Below, in pieces: positions 14,519 through 23,371 of a stretch of 34,796 nt of DNA. How positions within the stretch are numbered: position 1 is the first letter of the stretch; the number at the start of each line of letters is the position of its first letter. This DNA comes from UBA5734 sp964528645 (GTDB taxonomy: Bacteria > Bacillota > Clostridia > Saccharofermentanales > UBA5734), in contig CAZGSR010000028.1 in NCBI GenBank assembly GCA_964528645.1, forward strand, positions 1-34,796, read 5' to 3'. Below the pieces are notes generated by a model, which saw only the letters and a program-made list of their open reading frames with translations, made no database searches and was not told where the DNA came from. A program made the position numbers and the translations under genes.

Positions 14519-15511
14519 CTAAAGCAGTCTCGTTGTCTTGCGGATGATCAGTTCCGGTTTGTACACGATGCTGCGGTGCCGGGTTTTGTCTGGGTCTGTG
14601 ATCAGGTCCAAAAGCAAATTGGCCGCCTTGATGCCGATTTTTTGCTTTGGCTGGGCCATGGTTGTGAGCTGGGTCATCGGCAGGCCGGCAAAAAACATAT
14701 CATCATAGCCGACCAGGCCAAATTCCTCCGGAATCCTGCGGTTGTCCCGCATGGCCCGGTCATAAACGCCGAGGGCGATCATGTCGTTTTCACACAGGGC
14801 AGCATCGAAGGGGGCCCCGGTGGCAAGCAGGTTTTCAAAGCAGCGGGCTCCAGACTCGTGTGTGTATTCACCCTGGCAGACCAAGCGGTCATCAACCGGC
14901 CGGTCGTGGCGGGACAGGGCTTTGGTGTAGCCTTTGAAGCGATCGGCAAACGTCTTGGCATCGGTATGGCTGCCGATGAAGGCGATGTGCTGGTATCCAC
15001 ATTGGATCAGATGCTCAGTCGCCAAATAGGCCCCCAGAACATTGTCAACGTCGATGGAGGACAGTTCAGGGCGAGTCGCTGGATTAAGCTTGACCACCGG
15101 GATGCCCAGGTCAACCAGGTAGGAATCGTCTTCGCCAAACGATTTGATGATGATACCATCGACACGTTTTTCCGCCATCAACCGGATCTGCTTGAGTTCT
15201 TCTTCATGATTCCACTGATTGTCACACATGATGGTCGTGAAGCCGCGGGCGGAGGCGGTCGAATTGACGGCATGGGCGATCTCGACAAAAAAAGGATTGG
15301 CAAAGTCAGGAACGATAAAGGCTATGGTCATGCTCTGACGGGTCACCAGACTCCTGGCCATGGCATTGGGGGTGTACCCCATCTGACGGGCCGTATCCAG
15401 GATCTTCCGGCGCAGTGCAGGACTGACACCCTGCTTGCCATTCAGCGCCCTGGAAACAGACGAATGCGTGATGCCCAGTTCTCGGGCGATGTCTTTGATC
15501 GTTGCTGACAT
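14519..15511 (-). CDS. LacI-family transcriptional regulator
   Basis: A 330-residue LacI/GalR-type repressor. Residues 2-60 hold the helix-turn-helix and hinge (TIKDIARELGITHSSVSRAL, then NPNAMARSLV-like hinge), followed by the ligand-binding core beginning TIAFIVPDFANPFFVEIAHA. The core is related to ribose-type binding proteins and senses a sugar or derivative. The frame is open upstream to 15571, but ATG 15511 with GGGAG 9 nt upstream starts exactly at the conserved MSATIKDIA. Its own promoter has a perfect TATAAT at 15545-15550. It is divergent from ilvB and upstream of the ROK gene. The LacI-type operator in front of the sugar operon at 12491-12506 is its most likely target (inference). 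Confidence 0.9.
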   Translation of the reverse strand: MSATIKDIARELGITHSSVSRALNGKQGVSPALRRKILDTARQMGYTPNAMARSLVTRQSMTIAFIVPDFANPFFVEIAHAVNSTASARGFTTIMCDNQWNHEEELKQIRLMAEKRVDGIIIKSFGEDDSYLVDLGIPVVKLNPATRPELSSIDVDNVLGAYLATEHLIQCGYQHIAFIGSHTDAKTFADRFKGYTKALSRHDRPVDDRLVCQGEYTHESGARCFENLLATGAPFDAALCENDMIALGVYDRAMRDNRRIPEEFGLVGYDDMFFAGLPMTQLTTMAQPKQKIGIKAANLLLDLITDPDKTRHRSIVYKPELIIRKTTRLL

Positions 15512-15544
15512 GTTTTTGATCTCCCACGCAGGTTGATAGGATGC

Positions 15545-15571
15545 ATTATACAGCCAATATCCTGACCTCAA
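15545..15571 (-). promoter_or_regulatory. promoter of the LacI-type gene
   Basis: On the minus strand a perfect -10 TATAAT (15545-15550) lies 34 bp before the start codon. The -35 is weak: TTGAGG at a 15-bp spacing is the best candidate. Confidence 0.55.
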
Positions 15572-15613
15572 CCAGTTTTAGTGCCATGGCAACGCTTCAT
15601 TTCCTGTATCCTG

Positions 15614-15622
15614 TGCTAAAAT
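15614..15622 (+). promoter_or_regulatory. extended -10 promoter of ilvB
   Basis: TGCTAAAAT is an extended -10 (TG, one base, TAAAAT) 54 bp before the ilvB start. The -35 region (CTTCAT) is poor, as is usual with extended -10 promoters. A 10-bp palindrome TGCCATGGCA (15582-15591) lies just upstream, between the two divergent genes. There is no room for a T-box leader. Confidence 0.5.
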
Positions 15623-15675
15623 GCTGATTAACCTTTTCCATAAGCACGCGATGCAATCTACTAGGAGGTGTGTCT

Positions 15676-17328
15676 ATGCAGCTATCTGGAGCTCAGGCCA
15701 TGGTGCAAGCCCTGGAACAAGCAGGCGTCACGACCCTTTTTGGCTATCCGGGGGCAGCCATTGCACCTTTTTACGATGCGCTGGTCGATTCGAACATCCA
15801 GCATGTCCTGACACGCAATGAGCAGGGAGCAGCTCACGCGGCCAGCGGTTACGCCAGAGCCAGGCAAGTCACTGGCGTTTGCGTGGTCACATCTGGTCCC
15901 GGAGCAACGAATGCAATCACGGGAATCGCCACAGCCTACATGGACTCGATTCCGCTGGTCATCATCTCCGGCCAGGTTACGACTGACCTGATTGGCAGTG
16001 ACAGTTTCCAGGAAGTCGACATCACCGGAGCCACATCACCCTTTACGAAGCACAATTACCTGGTCAGATCAGCCCGGGATCTGCCGCGGATTTTCAGGGA
16101 GGCCTTTTACCTGGCAGCCACCGGCCGACCTGGCCCAGTCCTGATCGACGTTCCCCAGGACATCCAAATGGATGTTTTTCAATATGAAGATCCTGGTGAA
16201 GTCCATCTGCCTGGCTACAGGCTCGTAACCGACGCACAGACTGAGCAGCTGCTCGCTGTCAAGGCTCATCTGGAAAGTGCCAAAGCCCCGATCATCTGTG
16301 CCGGCGGTGGCGTCCTCAGCAGTGAAGCCTCACAGGCGCTGCTAGAGCTGGCCGAATCGTGCCAGATTCCGGTGGTCACCACCATGATGGGTATCAGCGC
16401 CATCCCGTACAACCATCCGCTGTATCTGGGGACCCTGGGTTCGCACGGTCTGTTTGCGGCCAATTATGCCCTCAACCAGGCAGACCTGGTCATACTCATC
16501 GGTGCCCGAGTCGGCAATCGGGCCATGGGTTCAGCGCAGGAAATCGCCCGCCGGGCCCGGATTGTCCATATTGACATCGATCCGGCAGAGATCGGCAAAA
16601 ACATCAAGCCCCACACAGCCATCGTCGCAGATGCCAAATCAGCTCTCGCTGGCCTGCTCGCGCTAAAGCCCCAGATGAACACCACAGAATGGATGGAGAA
16701 AATCTCCGCCATCAAGACCAGCCACCGGCTGCCGGATCAGCCAGCTGGTCCATCGACGACCATCTACCCCCCTACCCTGATGCGTATCCTCGGCGATTTG
16801 GCTGGACCAGACGCCCTGGTGACGACAGAAGTGGGCCAGAACCAGATCTGGGTCGCCAACCACTACCCGTTCACAAAGCCGCACACCTTCATCACCTCGG
16901 GCGGCATGGGCACCATGGGGTATGGGTTGCCATCGTCACTGGGTGCCAAGGTTGGCTGTCCCGGCCGAACGGTCATCGCAGTCAGCGGTGATGGCAGTTT
17001 CCAGATGTCACTGCAGGAACTGGGCACCATCAAGCAGGAAAAAGCAGCCGTCAAGTGTGTCCTTTTGAACAACAGCCGCCTCGGCATGGTGCACGAGATC
17101 CAGAGCATCCGTTACAAACGCTATTCGCAAGTGTTCCTGGAAGAAAATCCAGATTTCGGGATGCTGGCCGCAGCCTATGGGTTTGGTTACGCCAAGGTCC
17201 AGAGCAACGCCCAGATCGAGGCAGCGGTCAGGACCATGCTCGATACCCCGGGACCGTATCTGCTCGAATGTCTGATCGATCCCCATGAACCGACACTCTA
17301 CCCTGTCCGCAAGGAGGTCAAAGGATGA
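15676..17328 (+). CDS. ilvB: acetolactate synthase large subunit
   Basis: A 550-residue thiamine-diphosphate enzyme that condenses two pyruvates, or pyruvate and 2-oxobutyrate, in the first common step of branched-chain amino acid synthesis. The N-terminal domain has GYPGAAIAPFYDAL and the catalytic Glu in RNEQGAAHAASGYARA. The FAD/central domain follows, and the C-terminal ThDP-Mg motif is GDGSFQMSLQEL to NNSRLGMV. Length and motifs fit the anabolic, FAD-containing type. AGGAGG 7 nt before ATG 15676 sets the start. The regulatory subunit gene overlaps its end by 4 bp, giving translational coupling. No ilvC, ilvD or leu genes are nearby, so the pathway is split elsewhere in the genome. Confidence 0.95.
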   Translation: MQLSGAQAMVQALEQAGVTTLFGYPGAAIAPFYDALVDSNIQHVLTRNEQGAAHAASGYARARQVTGVCVVTSGPGATNAITGIATAYMDSIPLVIISGQVTTDLIGSDSFQEVDITGATSPFTKHNYLVRSARDLPRIFREAFYLAATGRPGPVLIDVPQDIQMDVFQYEDPGEVHLPGYRLVTDAQTEQLLAVKAHLESAKAPIICAGGGVLSSEASQALLELAESCQIPVVTTMMGISAIPYNHPLYLGTLGSHGLFAANYALNQADLVILIGARVGNRAMGSAQEIARRARIVHIDIDPAEIGKNIKPHTAIVADAKSALAGLLALKPQMNTTEWMEKISAIKTSHRLPDQPAGPSTTIYPPTLMRILGDLAGPDALVTTEVGQNQIWVANHYPFTKPHTFITSGGMGTMGYGLPSSLGAKVGCPGRTVIAVSGDGSFQMSLQELGTIKQEKAAVKCVLLNNSRLGMVHEIQSIRYKRYSQVFLEENPDFGMLAAAYGFGYAKVQSNAQIEAAVRTMLDTPGPYLLECLIDPHEPTLYPVRKEVKG

Positions 17329-17810
17329 GCCAGCATACCCTCTCTGTCCTGGTCAACAACCATCCTGGTCTGCTGTCCAAAGTCTCCGGCCTATTCAGCC
17401 GTCGCAGTTTCAATATCGACAGCCTGGCAGTTGGCATCTGCGAGATCCCTGACTGCTCACGCATGACGATCGTCGTCAATGGTGACGAAGCCATGGTCGA
17501 TCAAGTGATCAAGCAATTGGACAAACTGATCGATGTCATCGAAATCGAGCATCTCCCGGTCCAGCATTCCGTTTTCCGGGAAATGGTCCTGGCCAAAGTC
17601 GCTGTCGAAGCCAGCCAGCGGACAGAACTGCTGCAGATTGCTGAGATTTTCCGGGCTAAGATTGTCGATGTCTCCCTGCATCACATCACGCTGGAACTGA
17701 CCGGACAGGCTGACAAAATCAATGGATTCCTCAATCTGCTCGAAGATTTCAAAATCCTGCGCATTGTGCGCACGGGTACGATTGCAGTGCCGCGCCGTGA
17801 GGAAAGCTGA
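17325..17810 (+). CDS. ilvN: acetolactate synthase small (regulatory) subunit
   Basis: A 161-residue ACT-domain regulatory subunit, the usual length for IlvH/IlvN proteins of this type. The N-terminal ACT domain LSVLVNNHPGLLSKVSGLFS RRSFNIDSLAVG binds valine and confers feedback inhibition. The C-terminal half (ALAKVAVEAS-like region, then IVDVSLHHITLELTG) activates the catalytic subunit. It starts at an ATGA overlap with the end of ilvB, preceded by AAGGAGG inside that gene, so the two subunits are made together. It is convergent with the diguanylate cyclase gene 63 bp away. No unusual features. Confidence 0.94.
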   Translation: MSQHTLSVLVNNHPGLLSKVSGLFSRRSFNIDSLAVGICEIPDCSRMTIVVNGDEAMVDQVIKQLDKLIDVIEIEHLPVQHSVFREMVLAKVAVEASQRTELLQIAEIFRAKIVDVSLHHITLELTGQADKINGFLNLLEDFKILRIVRTGTIAVPRREES

Positions 17811-17865
17811 GGGTCAGAGACACGGACCTGACCGGAATCAAAAGATCAACCAAAAGAGCCCCGGG

Positions 17866-17882
17866 GCACTGGTTCACAGTGC
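17866..17882. terminator. weak hairpin between ilvN and the diguanylate cyclase gene
   Basis: GCACTG/CAGTGC with a 5-nt loop, overlapping the stop codon of the convergent gene and followed on the plus strand by AGGGATTCTTTT. It is a possible, not strong, terminator for ilvBN. Confidence 0.35.
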
Positions 17883-19022
17883 AGGGATTCTTTTCAAGGT
17901 CGCGGCTGATTTGCTTTCATACATCCGGATATCCGCTTGCTCCAGCAACGTCTGTACAGTCGGATGGCTGGATTTGTCATAGACAACGCCCCCAAAGCTG
18001 AGCTGGAGCGTGAACGGCTTGCCACTGTGCTCATTGTAGTGAGCGAACGCCTGATGGAACCGGGCAATGGTCTGGTCCAGATGGATCCAGTTACGGCCTT
18101 GCAGGATGATGTAGAACTCATCACCACCGACCCGGGCGATCACATCATCATGGCGCAAGCATTGATGCATGATCTGCACAGTCGCCTGCAACGCCTCGTC
18201 ACCAACCGCATGGCCAAAGCGATCGTTGATCTGCTTGAAATGGTCAATATCGGCTGCGATCAAGGCCAGATACTGGTCTGAACGGGTCTGGGCCAGTTTG
18301 CGGGCGATCAATTTTTCAAAATGGCGCCGGTTCAAGGTCCCGGTGAGGTAATCCGTGGTCAAATGATTGTCGATGATATGCTGGTAGATGAACAGCACAC
18401 TCAGGGTAGTCATGGGCCAGGTCACTGTGACCCCGTAAAACAGGATCTGGATGATCGAGCCAACGACGGGAAATGCATAGTAAGTCAGGAGCAGGCCAGT
18501 CATCCGCGGCGGAATCTGCTTGCGATGCAGGATGATCAGGCCGCTGGACAGGACAACGATTCCCAGAGCCATGCTGGCATGCACGAGAAACAGCGGGCCC
18601 CGGGTATAGCGGTTGTCTGGTGCAATGGAAAAATACCAGCCGGTTCGCAGTGATACAACCGCCAGAAGTGAATTGATCACGAGCGTCATCCGCACGAGGA
18701 TCGTGGAAAACCTGAAGACCCTGGTTTTCTGGCTGGTCAAGGTCTGGGTGTAAAAAAGCCAGATCGAAATCGGTACGAGGTTGATGATGTAGAGCAAGAC
18801 ATTCCCAATCTGGTTCAGGAACAAGGCCAGCTGCCCCGGCTGTCCTTCAAACAACCAGCCCAGGATGTCGAATGCACAGGCGAGCGCCGTACTGCCGATA
18901 AAAACGAACAAAAGCCGGTTGGATTGGCTGCGGAAATCAAAGCGGTTCCGTGCGGACCAGAACAAGATCAAAAGAACGACCAAAGACCAGAGAGAGATAT
19001 CGATGCGCAAGTAGACATCCAC
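17874..19022 (-). CDS. membrane-bound diguanylate cyclase (GGDEF)
   Basis: About 382 residues. The N-terminal half has roughly seven membrane helices (for example SLWSLVVLLILFW, LLFVFIGSTALACAF, LLTYYAFPVVGSIIQILFYG), probably a sensor. The C-terminal GGDEF domain synthesises c-di-GMP from two GTP. The active site VGGDEF (about residue 300) is intact, and an inhibitory RxxD site (RHDD) lies exactly five residues before it, so product inhibition is expected. The frame is open to a TTG at 19049, but the SD-like AGGA fits the GTG at 19022 better, and the predicted transcript starts near 19063. It is a stand-alone gene divergent from the PIN-like gene. Confidence 0.85.
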   Translation of the reverse strand: MDVYLRIDISLWSLVVLLILFWSARNRFDFRSQSNRLLFVFIGSTALACAFDILGWLFEGQPGQLALFLNQIGNVLLYIINLVPISIWLFYTQTLTSQKTRVFRFSTILVRMTLVINSLLAVVSLRTGWYFSIAPDNRYTRGPLFLVHASMALGIVVLSSGLIILHRKQIPPRMTGLLLTYYAFPVVGSIIQILFYGVTVTWPMTTLSVLFIYQHIIDNHLTTDYLTGTLNRRHFEKLIARKLAQTRSDQYLALIAADIDHFKQINDRFGHAVGDEALQATVQIMHQCLRHDDVIARVGGDEFYIILQGRNWIHLDQTIARFHQAFAHYNEHSGKPFTLQLSFGGVVYDKSSHPTVQTLLEQADIRMYESKSAATLKRIPAL

Positions 19023-19069
19023 AAGGTCAGTCCTGCCCTTATCTATCAATTTTTACAAAATACATGTTA

Positions 19070-19098
19070 TTTTTAACACAACGTATTCCATCTATCAA
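19070..19098 (-). promoter_or_regulatory. promoter of the diguanylate cyclase gene
   Basis: On the minus strand -35 TTGATA (19093-19098), 17 bp, then -10 TAAAAA (19070-19075) preceded by TGT as an extended -10. The inverted repeat TGTTA/TAACA (19065-19078) covers the -10 and could be an operator. Confidence 0.5.
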
Positions 19099-19235
19099 CT
19101 CATTGATTGGATCAACCTGCAGACAAAGCCGATCGAGCGGGATTATATTTCCAGACCATAAAACCTCCACAAACTGCAACAATCGCTTAGAATAGGACTA
19201 TAGACGTGTCTAATAATCCATCGAGGAGGCCCCCC

Positions 19236-19826
19236 GTGTCCAACGTCGAAGAATATCTCTACATCGACTACGAAAATGTCCAGGATGTCCAGGTCGAGGT
19301 GATCAAGAAAACAGTCAAGGTGGCGATCATCGTCGGCCAGGACCAGTCGAAGGTTCCGATCGACCTGGTCCAGAAAACCCAGCCGTTTGGCAATGCGGTG
19401 GAATGGATTCAGGTGAGTGGCAAGGGCCGTAATGCGCTCGACTTTTTCATCGCCTTTTTCCTCGGCCGCGATGTGGCTGCTGACCGCAGCAAGAACTTCA
19501 TCATCTATTCCAAGGACACAGGCTATGATCCATTGATCAATTACCTGAAAAAGAGTGGCATCAAGGCCCGGCGTATCGTCAGCTTCCAGGAACTCGACCA
19601 AAACAAGCCGATCCAGATCGATGAAGCTGGGGTGAAAAAGGTCCGCGAGAGCCTGGGCAAGCTGGCTGCTAACAAGCGTCCGAAAAAGCGCAGCAGCCTA
19701 CTGGGTTTCATCGTCGATCTCTTGAAAGGCGCCAAAAAGCAGGATGTCGAAGCCATTGTCGAAGACTTGTTCATCAAGAAATTGGTCTACGAAGAAAACG
19801 GCATCATCAAATACGATCTGGACTAG
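19236..19826 (+). CDS. PIN-like domain protein, probable nuclease
   Basis: A 196-residue protein. Residues 1-125 match the PIN-like/NYN pattern: an early acidic YIDYENVQD, a KGRNALDFFIAFFLG segment, and SKDTGYDPLINYLKKSGI, which supply the conserved acidic residues of a metal-dependent RNase active site. A Lys-rich linker (RPKKRSS) and a C-terminal helical segment resembling a small winged helix (DVEAIVEDLFIKKLVYEENG) follow. The target is unknown, and there is no antitoxin-like partner, so a toxin role is not supported. AGGAGG 6 nt before GTG 19236 sets the start; the open frame begins 30 bp earlier. Its stop overlaps the end of the convergent MBOAT gene by 4 bp. Confidence 0.75.
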   Translation: MSNVEEYLYIDYENVQDVQVEVIKKTVKVAIIVGQDQSKVPIDLVQKTQPFGNAVEWIQVSGKGRNALDFFIAFFLGRDVAADRSKNFIIYSKDTGYDPLINYLKKSGIKARRIVSFQELDQNKPIQIDEAGVKKVRESLGKLAANKRPKKRSSLLGFIVDLLKGAKKQDVEAIVEDLFIKKLVYEENGIIKYDLD

Positions 19827-21229
19827 AAGCGGTAATAGATGAAAGGATTAAAGCTCTCATTGACCAGGAACAGGACCGAGAGGGCAAACAGGAACGCATA
19901 GCCGATATCGAGCAGGAGCTTAGGGAAGCGCGAGCGAGCCAGGGCATCGGCAGCCATTTTCGGCCAGGGGGTCGAACCGATGGCAGCCAGGATCATGAAC
20001 GGCAGCAGGTAAAGCAGGTTGTTCTGGACCAGGTAGCTGAAGGGATTGGTGCCGTGAAAGCCCAGCATCGCCTTGAGGAAGTTCTTCACCTGGGACAGGG
20101 ACTCGCTGCGGAACAGGACCCAGCCGACCAGGACACTGAGCATGGCATAGACATAGCCCACAGGTGGCACCCTGCGGATGATGTTGAGCAGGAACATCCG
20201 TTCCATCACGAGCAGCACGCCAAAGAACAAACCCCAGAAGACGAAGTTCCAGGCCGCGCCATGCCACAGGCCCGTCAGGGCCCAGACGATGAAGATGTTG
20301 CGCAGCCAGTTGGTGGCGCTGACCCGGTTGCCGCCAAGCGGGATGTAGACATAGTCGCGAAACCAGGTGCTGAGCGAGATATGCCAGCGGCGCCAGAATT
20401 CGGTCACCGAACGCGAGATGTAAGGGTAGTTGAAGTTCTCCAGGAAATGGAACCCGAACACGTGGCCCAGGCCAATGGCCATGTCGCTGTAGCCGGAGAA
20501 ATCGAAGTAGATCTGGAACGCATAGGCGATGATGCCGAGCCAGGCCATCAGAAGACCACGGTCGCCATCCGCCATGTTGAAAGATGCATCCGCCAGGATC
20601 GCCATCTGGTTGGCAATGACCACCTTTTTGGCCAGGCCGGCAACGAAGCGCCGCAGACCCTTGGCAGTCAGGGACCAGCTGATCTCGCGCTTGCGCAATT
20701 CCTGTTCGATCGTCTCGTAGCGGACGATCGGTCCGGCGATCAGTTGCGGGAACATCGTGACATAGGTCGCCAGGGTGAGAATGTTGCGCTGGACCTTAAC
20801 CTCACGGCGATAGACATCGATCGTGTAGGACATGGTCTGGAAGGTGTAGAAACTGATACCGACCGGCAAAGGCAGGTTCAACAGGGGCAGACTCGCACCT
20901 GTCAGCGTGTTGATGCTGGAAATGACAAAGTCCGAATATTTGTAGAAAGACAACAGGCCGAGGTTGACGACAAAGGATGAAACCAGGAACACCTTGGCCA
21001 GCCCGCGGTGTTTCATCCGCAGCAGGGCATCGATGACCAGCGCATGCAAGTAGTCATTGGCTGTGGAAACCAGCATCAGGATGACATAGACTGGCTCCCC
21101 CCAGGCATAGAAGACCAGCGAAGAAACAAGCAGGACGAAGTTTTTCCAATTAATGGTCCGGGCGATGTGGTACAAGATCACCACGATCGGCAAAAAAACA
21201 AAAAGGAAGGACAAGCTGCTGAAAACCAA
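19823..21229 (-). CDS. MBOAT-family membrane O-acyltransferase (AlgI-like)
   Basis: About 468 residues with 10 or more membrane helices. It transfers acyl groups, usually acetyl, onto surface polysaccharide or wall polymers. Conserved segments include YPYISRSVTEFWRRWHISLS, FRDYVYIPLGGNR and ALTGLWHGAAWNFVFWG, whose His is the catalytic residue. An ATG exists at 21253, but the TTG at 21229 gives the family-typical start VFSSLSFLFVFLP and is preceded by GGAG 9 nt upstream, so I prefer it. There is no AlgJ/DltD-like partner next to it; the nearest SGNH hydrolase is 2 kb away on the same strand with two genes between. A promoter with perfect TATAAT lies upstream. Confidence 0.85.
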   Translation of the reverse strand: MVFSSLSFLFVFLPIVVILYHIARTINWKNFVLLVSSLVFYAWGEPVYVILMLVSTANDYLHALVIDALLRMKHRGLAKVFLVSSFVVNLGLLSFYKYSDFVISSINTLTGASLPLLNLPLPVGISFYTFQTMSYTIDVYRREVKVQRNILTLATYVTMFPQLIAGPIVRYETIEQELRKREISWSLTAKGLRRFVAGLAKKVVIANQMAILADASFNMADGDRGLLMAWLGIIAYAFQIYFDFSGYSDMAIGLGHVFGFHFLENFNYPYISRSVTEFWRRWHISLSTWFRDYVYIPLGGNRVSATNWLRNIFIVWALTGLWHGAAWNFVFWGLFFGVLLVMERMFLLNIIRRVPPVGYVYAMLSVLVGWVLFRSESLSQVKNFLKAMLGFHGTNPFSYLVQNNLLYLLPFMILAAIGSTPWPKMAADALARSRFPKLLLDIGYAFLFALSVLFLVNESFNPFIYYRF

Positions 21230-21285
21230 AGTATTATTCTCCAAAGACGTCATTGATGAAAGTTCTTTTGAAAGACATCTCGGCT

Positions 21286-21314
21286 ATTATACCACCTGTA
21301 TCTGGAATTGACAG
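21286..21314 (-). promoter_or_regulatory. promoter of the MBOAT gene
   Basis: On the minus strand -10 TATAAT (21286-21291) with a partial -35 CTGTCA (21309-21314) at 17-bp spacing, about 40 bp before the coding region. Confidence 0.55.
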
Positions 21315-21336
21315 GAATTTTACCCTGGCCGATCGT

Positions 21337-21366
21337 TTGCAGGTGTTTATGGCTTCATGATATAGT
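21337..21366 (+). promoter_or_regulatory. candidate promoter of metF
   Basis: TTGCAG (21337-21342), 18 bp, TATAGT (21361-21366). It would give a leader of about 140 nt before metF. I see no SAM or tetrahydrofolate riboswitch signature in that leader. Confidence 0.4.
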
Positions 21367-21481
21367 TTATTTCTATGGATTTGTATAGTTATTCCATGTT
21401 ACCCTATATCCGGAAAACCCGCTAAGATAAGAAAAAGTTTGAATACCAAGACGCGGCTGGTGCAGATGAGCAGCATCCATT

Positions 21482-21505
21482 GCTCCTTGCCGGTCCGACA
21501 GGAGC
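21482..21505 (+). promoter_or_regulatory. hairpin that can hide the metF ribosome-binding site
   Basis: GCTCCT (21482-21487) is perfectly complementary to AGGAGC (21500-21505), which contains the metF Shine-Dalgarno sequence 8 nt before the start codon. Pairing would block translation initiation, so this is a possible translational control element. Confidence 0.45.
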
Positions 21506-21512
21506 CGATACA

Positions 21513-22391
21513 ATGAAAACAGCAGACTTGTTCAAGGAAAAGACTGTCTTTTCTTTTGAGATTTTTCCACCGCGCAAGGATACGCCGATCGAGTCGATCT
21601 ATTCGACCCTCGAAGCCTTGCGGGACATGACGCCGGATTTCATCAGTGTCACCTACAGTGCCAGCGGACGGGCCAACAAGGACGCCACCCTGGCGATTAC
21701 TTCCCGGATCAAGAACGAATACCACACCGAGTCTGTGGCCCACCTGACCTGCATCAACCATACCAGGGATGAAGTGCGTGACCTGCTGGGCGAGCTCAAG
21801 GATAACAACATCGAAAACATCCTGGCTCTTCTGGGCGATCCAGTCCCCGGCATCACGCCGCGGGAGGATTTCAAGCATGCCAGCGACCTGGTTGCTTTCA
21901 TCAAGCAGAGCAGCGACCTCAATGTCCTGGCCGCCTGCTATCCGGAAGGCCATCCGGCAGCCCCGGATCTCGAGACCGACATCCGCCATCTCAAGACCAA
22001 AGTCGATGCCGGCGTGGATCATCTGGTCACCCAGCTCTTTTTTGATAATTCCTATTTCTACAATTTCCGCGACAAAATCACCGCTACCGGCATCCACGTT
22101 CCGGTTGAGGTCGGAATCATGCCGGTTATCAACAAGGCTCAGGCTGAACGGATCATCTCGATGTGTGGTGTCCAGTTGCCGAAAAAGTTCCGCGTCATGA
22201 TGGACCGTTTTGCCGATAATCCGGAAGCGCTGAGGGATGCCGGCCTGGCTTATGCAGTCGAGCAGATCATCGATTTGCTGGCCAATGGCGTCGATGGCAT
22301 TCACCTGTACACGATGAACAATGCGACCGTGGCCCATCGCATCGATGAAGCCGTACGCACGCTGATCAAATCCGGCAGCTGGAAATCCTGA
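21513..22391 (+). CDS. metF: 5,10-methylenetetrahydrofolate reductase
   Basis: A 292-residue TIM-barrel flavoprotein that reduces methylene-THF to methyl-THF, feeding methionine synthesis. Family signatures are FSFEIFPPRKD near the N-terminus (catalytic Glu), FISVTYSASG, LALLGDPVP, CYPEGHPAAP, and DHLVTQLFFDN. The open frame begins at 21480, but AGGAG 8 nt before ATG 21513 and the family N-terminus choose the later start. It is convergent with the LysR gene with no bases between the stop codons. No other methionine or Wood-Ljungdahl genes lie beside it, so its pathway partner cannot be read from context. Confidence 0.94.
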   Translation: MKTADLFKEKTVFSFEIFPPRKDTPIESIYSTLEALRDMTPDFISVTYSASGRANKDATLAITSRIKNEYHTESVAHLTCINHTRDEVRDLLGELKDNNIENILALLGDPVPGITPREDFKHASDLVAFIKQSSDLNVLAACYPEGHPAAPDLETDIRHLKTKVDAGVDHLVTQLFFDNSYFYNFRDKITATGIHVPVEVGIMPVINKAQAERIISMCGVQLPKKFRVMMDRFADNPEALRDAGLAYAVEQIIDLLANGVDGIHLYTMNNATVAHRIDEAVRTLIKSGSWKS

Positions 22392-23297
22392 TCAAAGCGA
22401 GCCGATCAGGCGCTTCAATTCCTCGACATAGCGCTGGCCAAAACCGCTCAGTGACGTTTTGCTGTTTGTGATCCAACCGATGGTGAGGGCCTCATCGCTT
22501 TCCAGTGGGATGGCCTTGATGTTGCTGCCATTAAGATCGCTGCTCAGGACACCGGTGCTGATCGTGTAGCCGTTGAGCCCGATCAGCAGGTTGAACAGTG
22601 TGGCCCGGTCGCTGACCCGGATGTTTTTCTTGTGATAGACCGTGCTGAGGATTTCCTCGGCGAAGTAAAAGGAATTGAACTCGCCCTGCTCAAAAGAGAG
22701 GTAGGGATATTCTTCGAGATCCTGGAGCGACACAGTTGTCCGTTCCGCCAGGGGGTGTGCGGCGCTGATGAAGACATGCGGTCGAGCCACAAACAACGGA
22801 TGGAACTCGAGGTGGTTTTCCTTCAGGAGTTTACCGATCACCTTTTCATTGAACGCATTGAGGTAGATGACGCCGATTTCACTGCGCAGGCTTTTGACAT
22901 CTTCGATGATTTCATAGGTTCTGGTTTCACGCAGGGTGAATTCATACTCATCCACATCGGAGTGCTGGACCAGATTGACAAAGGCATTGACAGAAAATGC
23001 ATAGTGCTGGGTTGAAATCGAGCCCAGGCGGCGGGAAGGTTTGCGGTCCAGGTAACGCTGTTCTAAAAGCTCTGCCTGTTCAACCACCTGCCGGGCATAG
23101 GAAAGAAACTCGGCACCATCGGTCGACAAAGTGATCCCGCGGGCAGATCGACTGAAAATCTCGATCCCGAGTTCCGTCTCCAGCTCGCGAATTGCCGTCG
23201 ATAAGCTGGGCTGGGAAATATACAGCTGCTTGGCGGCCTCGCTGATCGAACCACATTCGACAGTTTTGATGATGTATTTCAACTGTTGCAGTGTCAT
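22392..23297 (-). CDS. LysR-family transcriptional regulator
   Basis: A 301-residue LysR-type regulator. The N-terminal helix-turn-helix is GSISEAAKQLYISQPSLSTAIRELETELG. The C-terminal two-lobed co-inducer domain begins about residue 85 (LGSISTQHYAFSVNAFV). The start at ATG 23297 gives the family-typical MTLQQLKYI; the frame extends upstream to 23333 without a better ribosome-binding site, so the start is moderately certain. LysR genes often control a neighbour, but here metF is convergent and the SGNH gene lies upstream on the same strand, so the target is unknown. Confidence 0.88.
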   Translation of the reverse strand: MTLQQLKYIIKTVECGSISEAAKQLYISQPSLSTAIRELETELGIEIFSRSARGITLSTDGAEFLSYARQVVEQAELLEQRYLDRKPSRRLGSISTQHYAFSVNAFVNLVQHSDVDEYEFTLRETRTYEIIEDVKSLRSEIGVIYLNAFNEKVIGKLLKENHLEFHPLFVARPHVFISAAHPLAERTTVSLQDLEEYPYLSFEQGEFNSFYFAEEILSTVYHKKNIRVSDRATLFNLLIGLNGYTISTGVLSSDLNGSNIKAIPLESDEALTIGWITNSKTSLSGFGQRYVEELKRLIGSL

Positions 23298-23371
23298 GCT
23301 GCCATTGTAGTAGATCCTCGACCTGTTGTGCAATGAATAGGGTTTCGAGTCAAACTACCCGTCAAGCGACA

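Noticed and set aside
19236..19826. Toxin of a toxin-antitoxin pair
   Set aside because: The PIN-like protein is larger than typical VapC and no small antitoxin gene lies upstream.
20054..20980. Plus-strand open frame opposite the MBOAT gene
   Set aside because: Antisense frame rich in charged residues, without a ribosome-binding site or recognisable motifs.
21370..21512. SAM or tetrahydrofolate riboswitch before metF
   Set aside because: None of the conserved core sequences of those classes was found in the leader.
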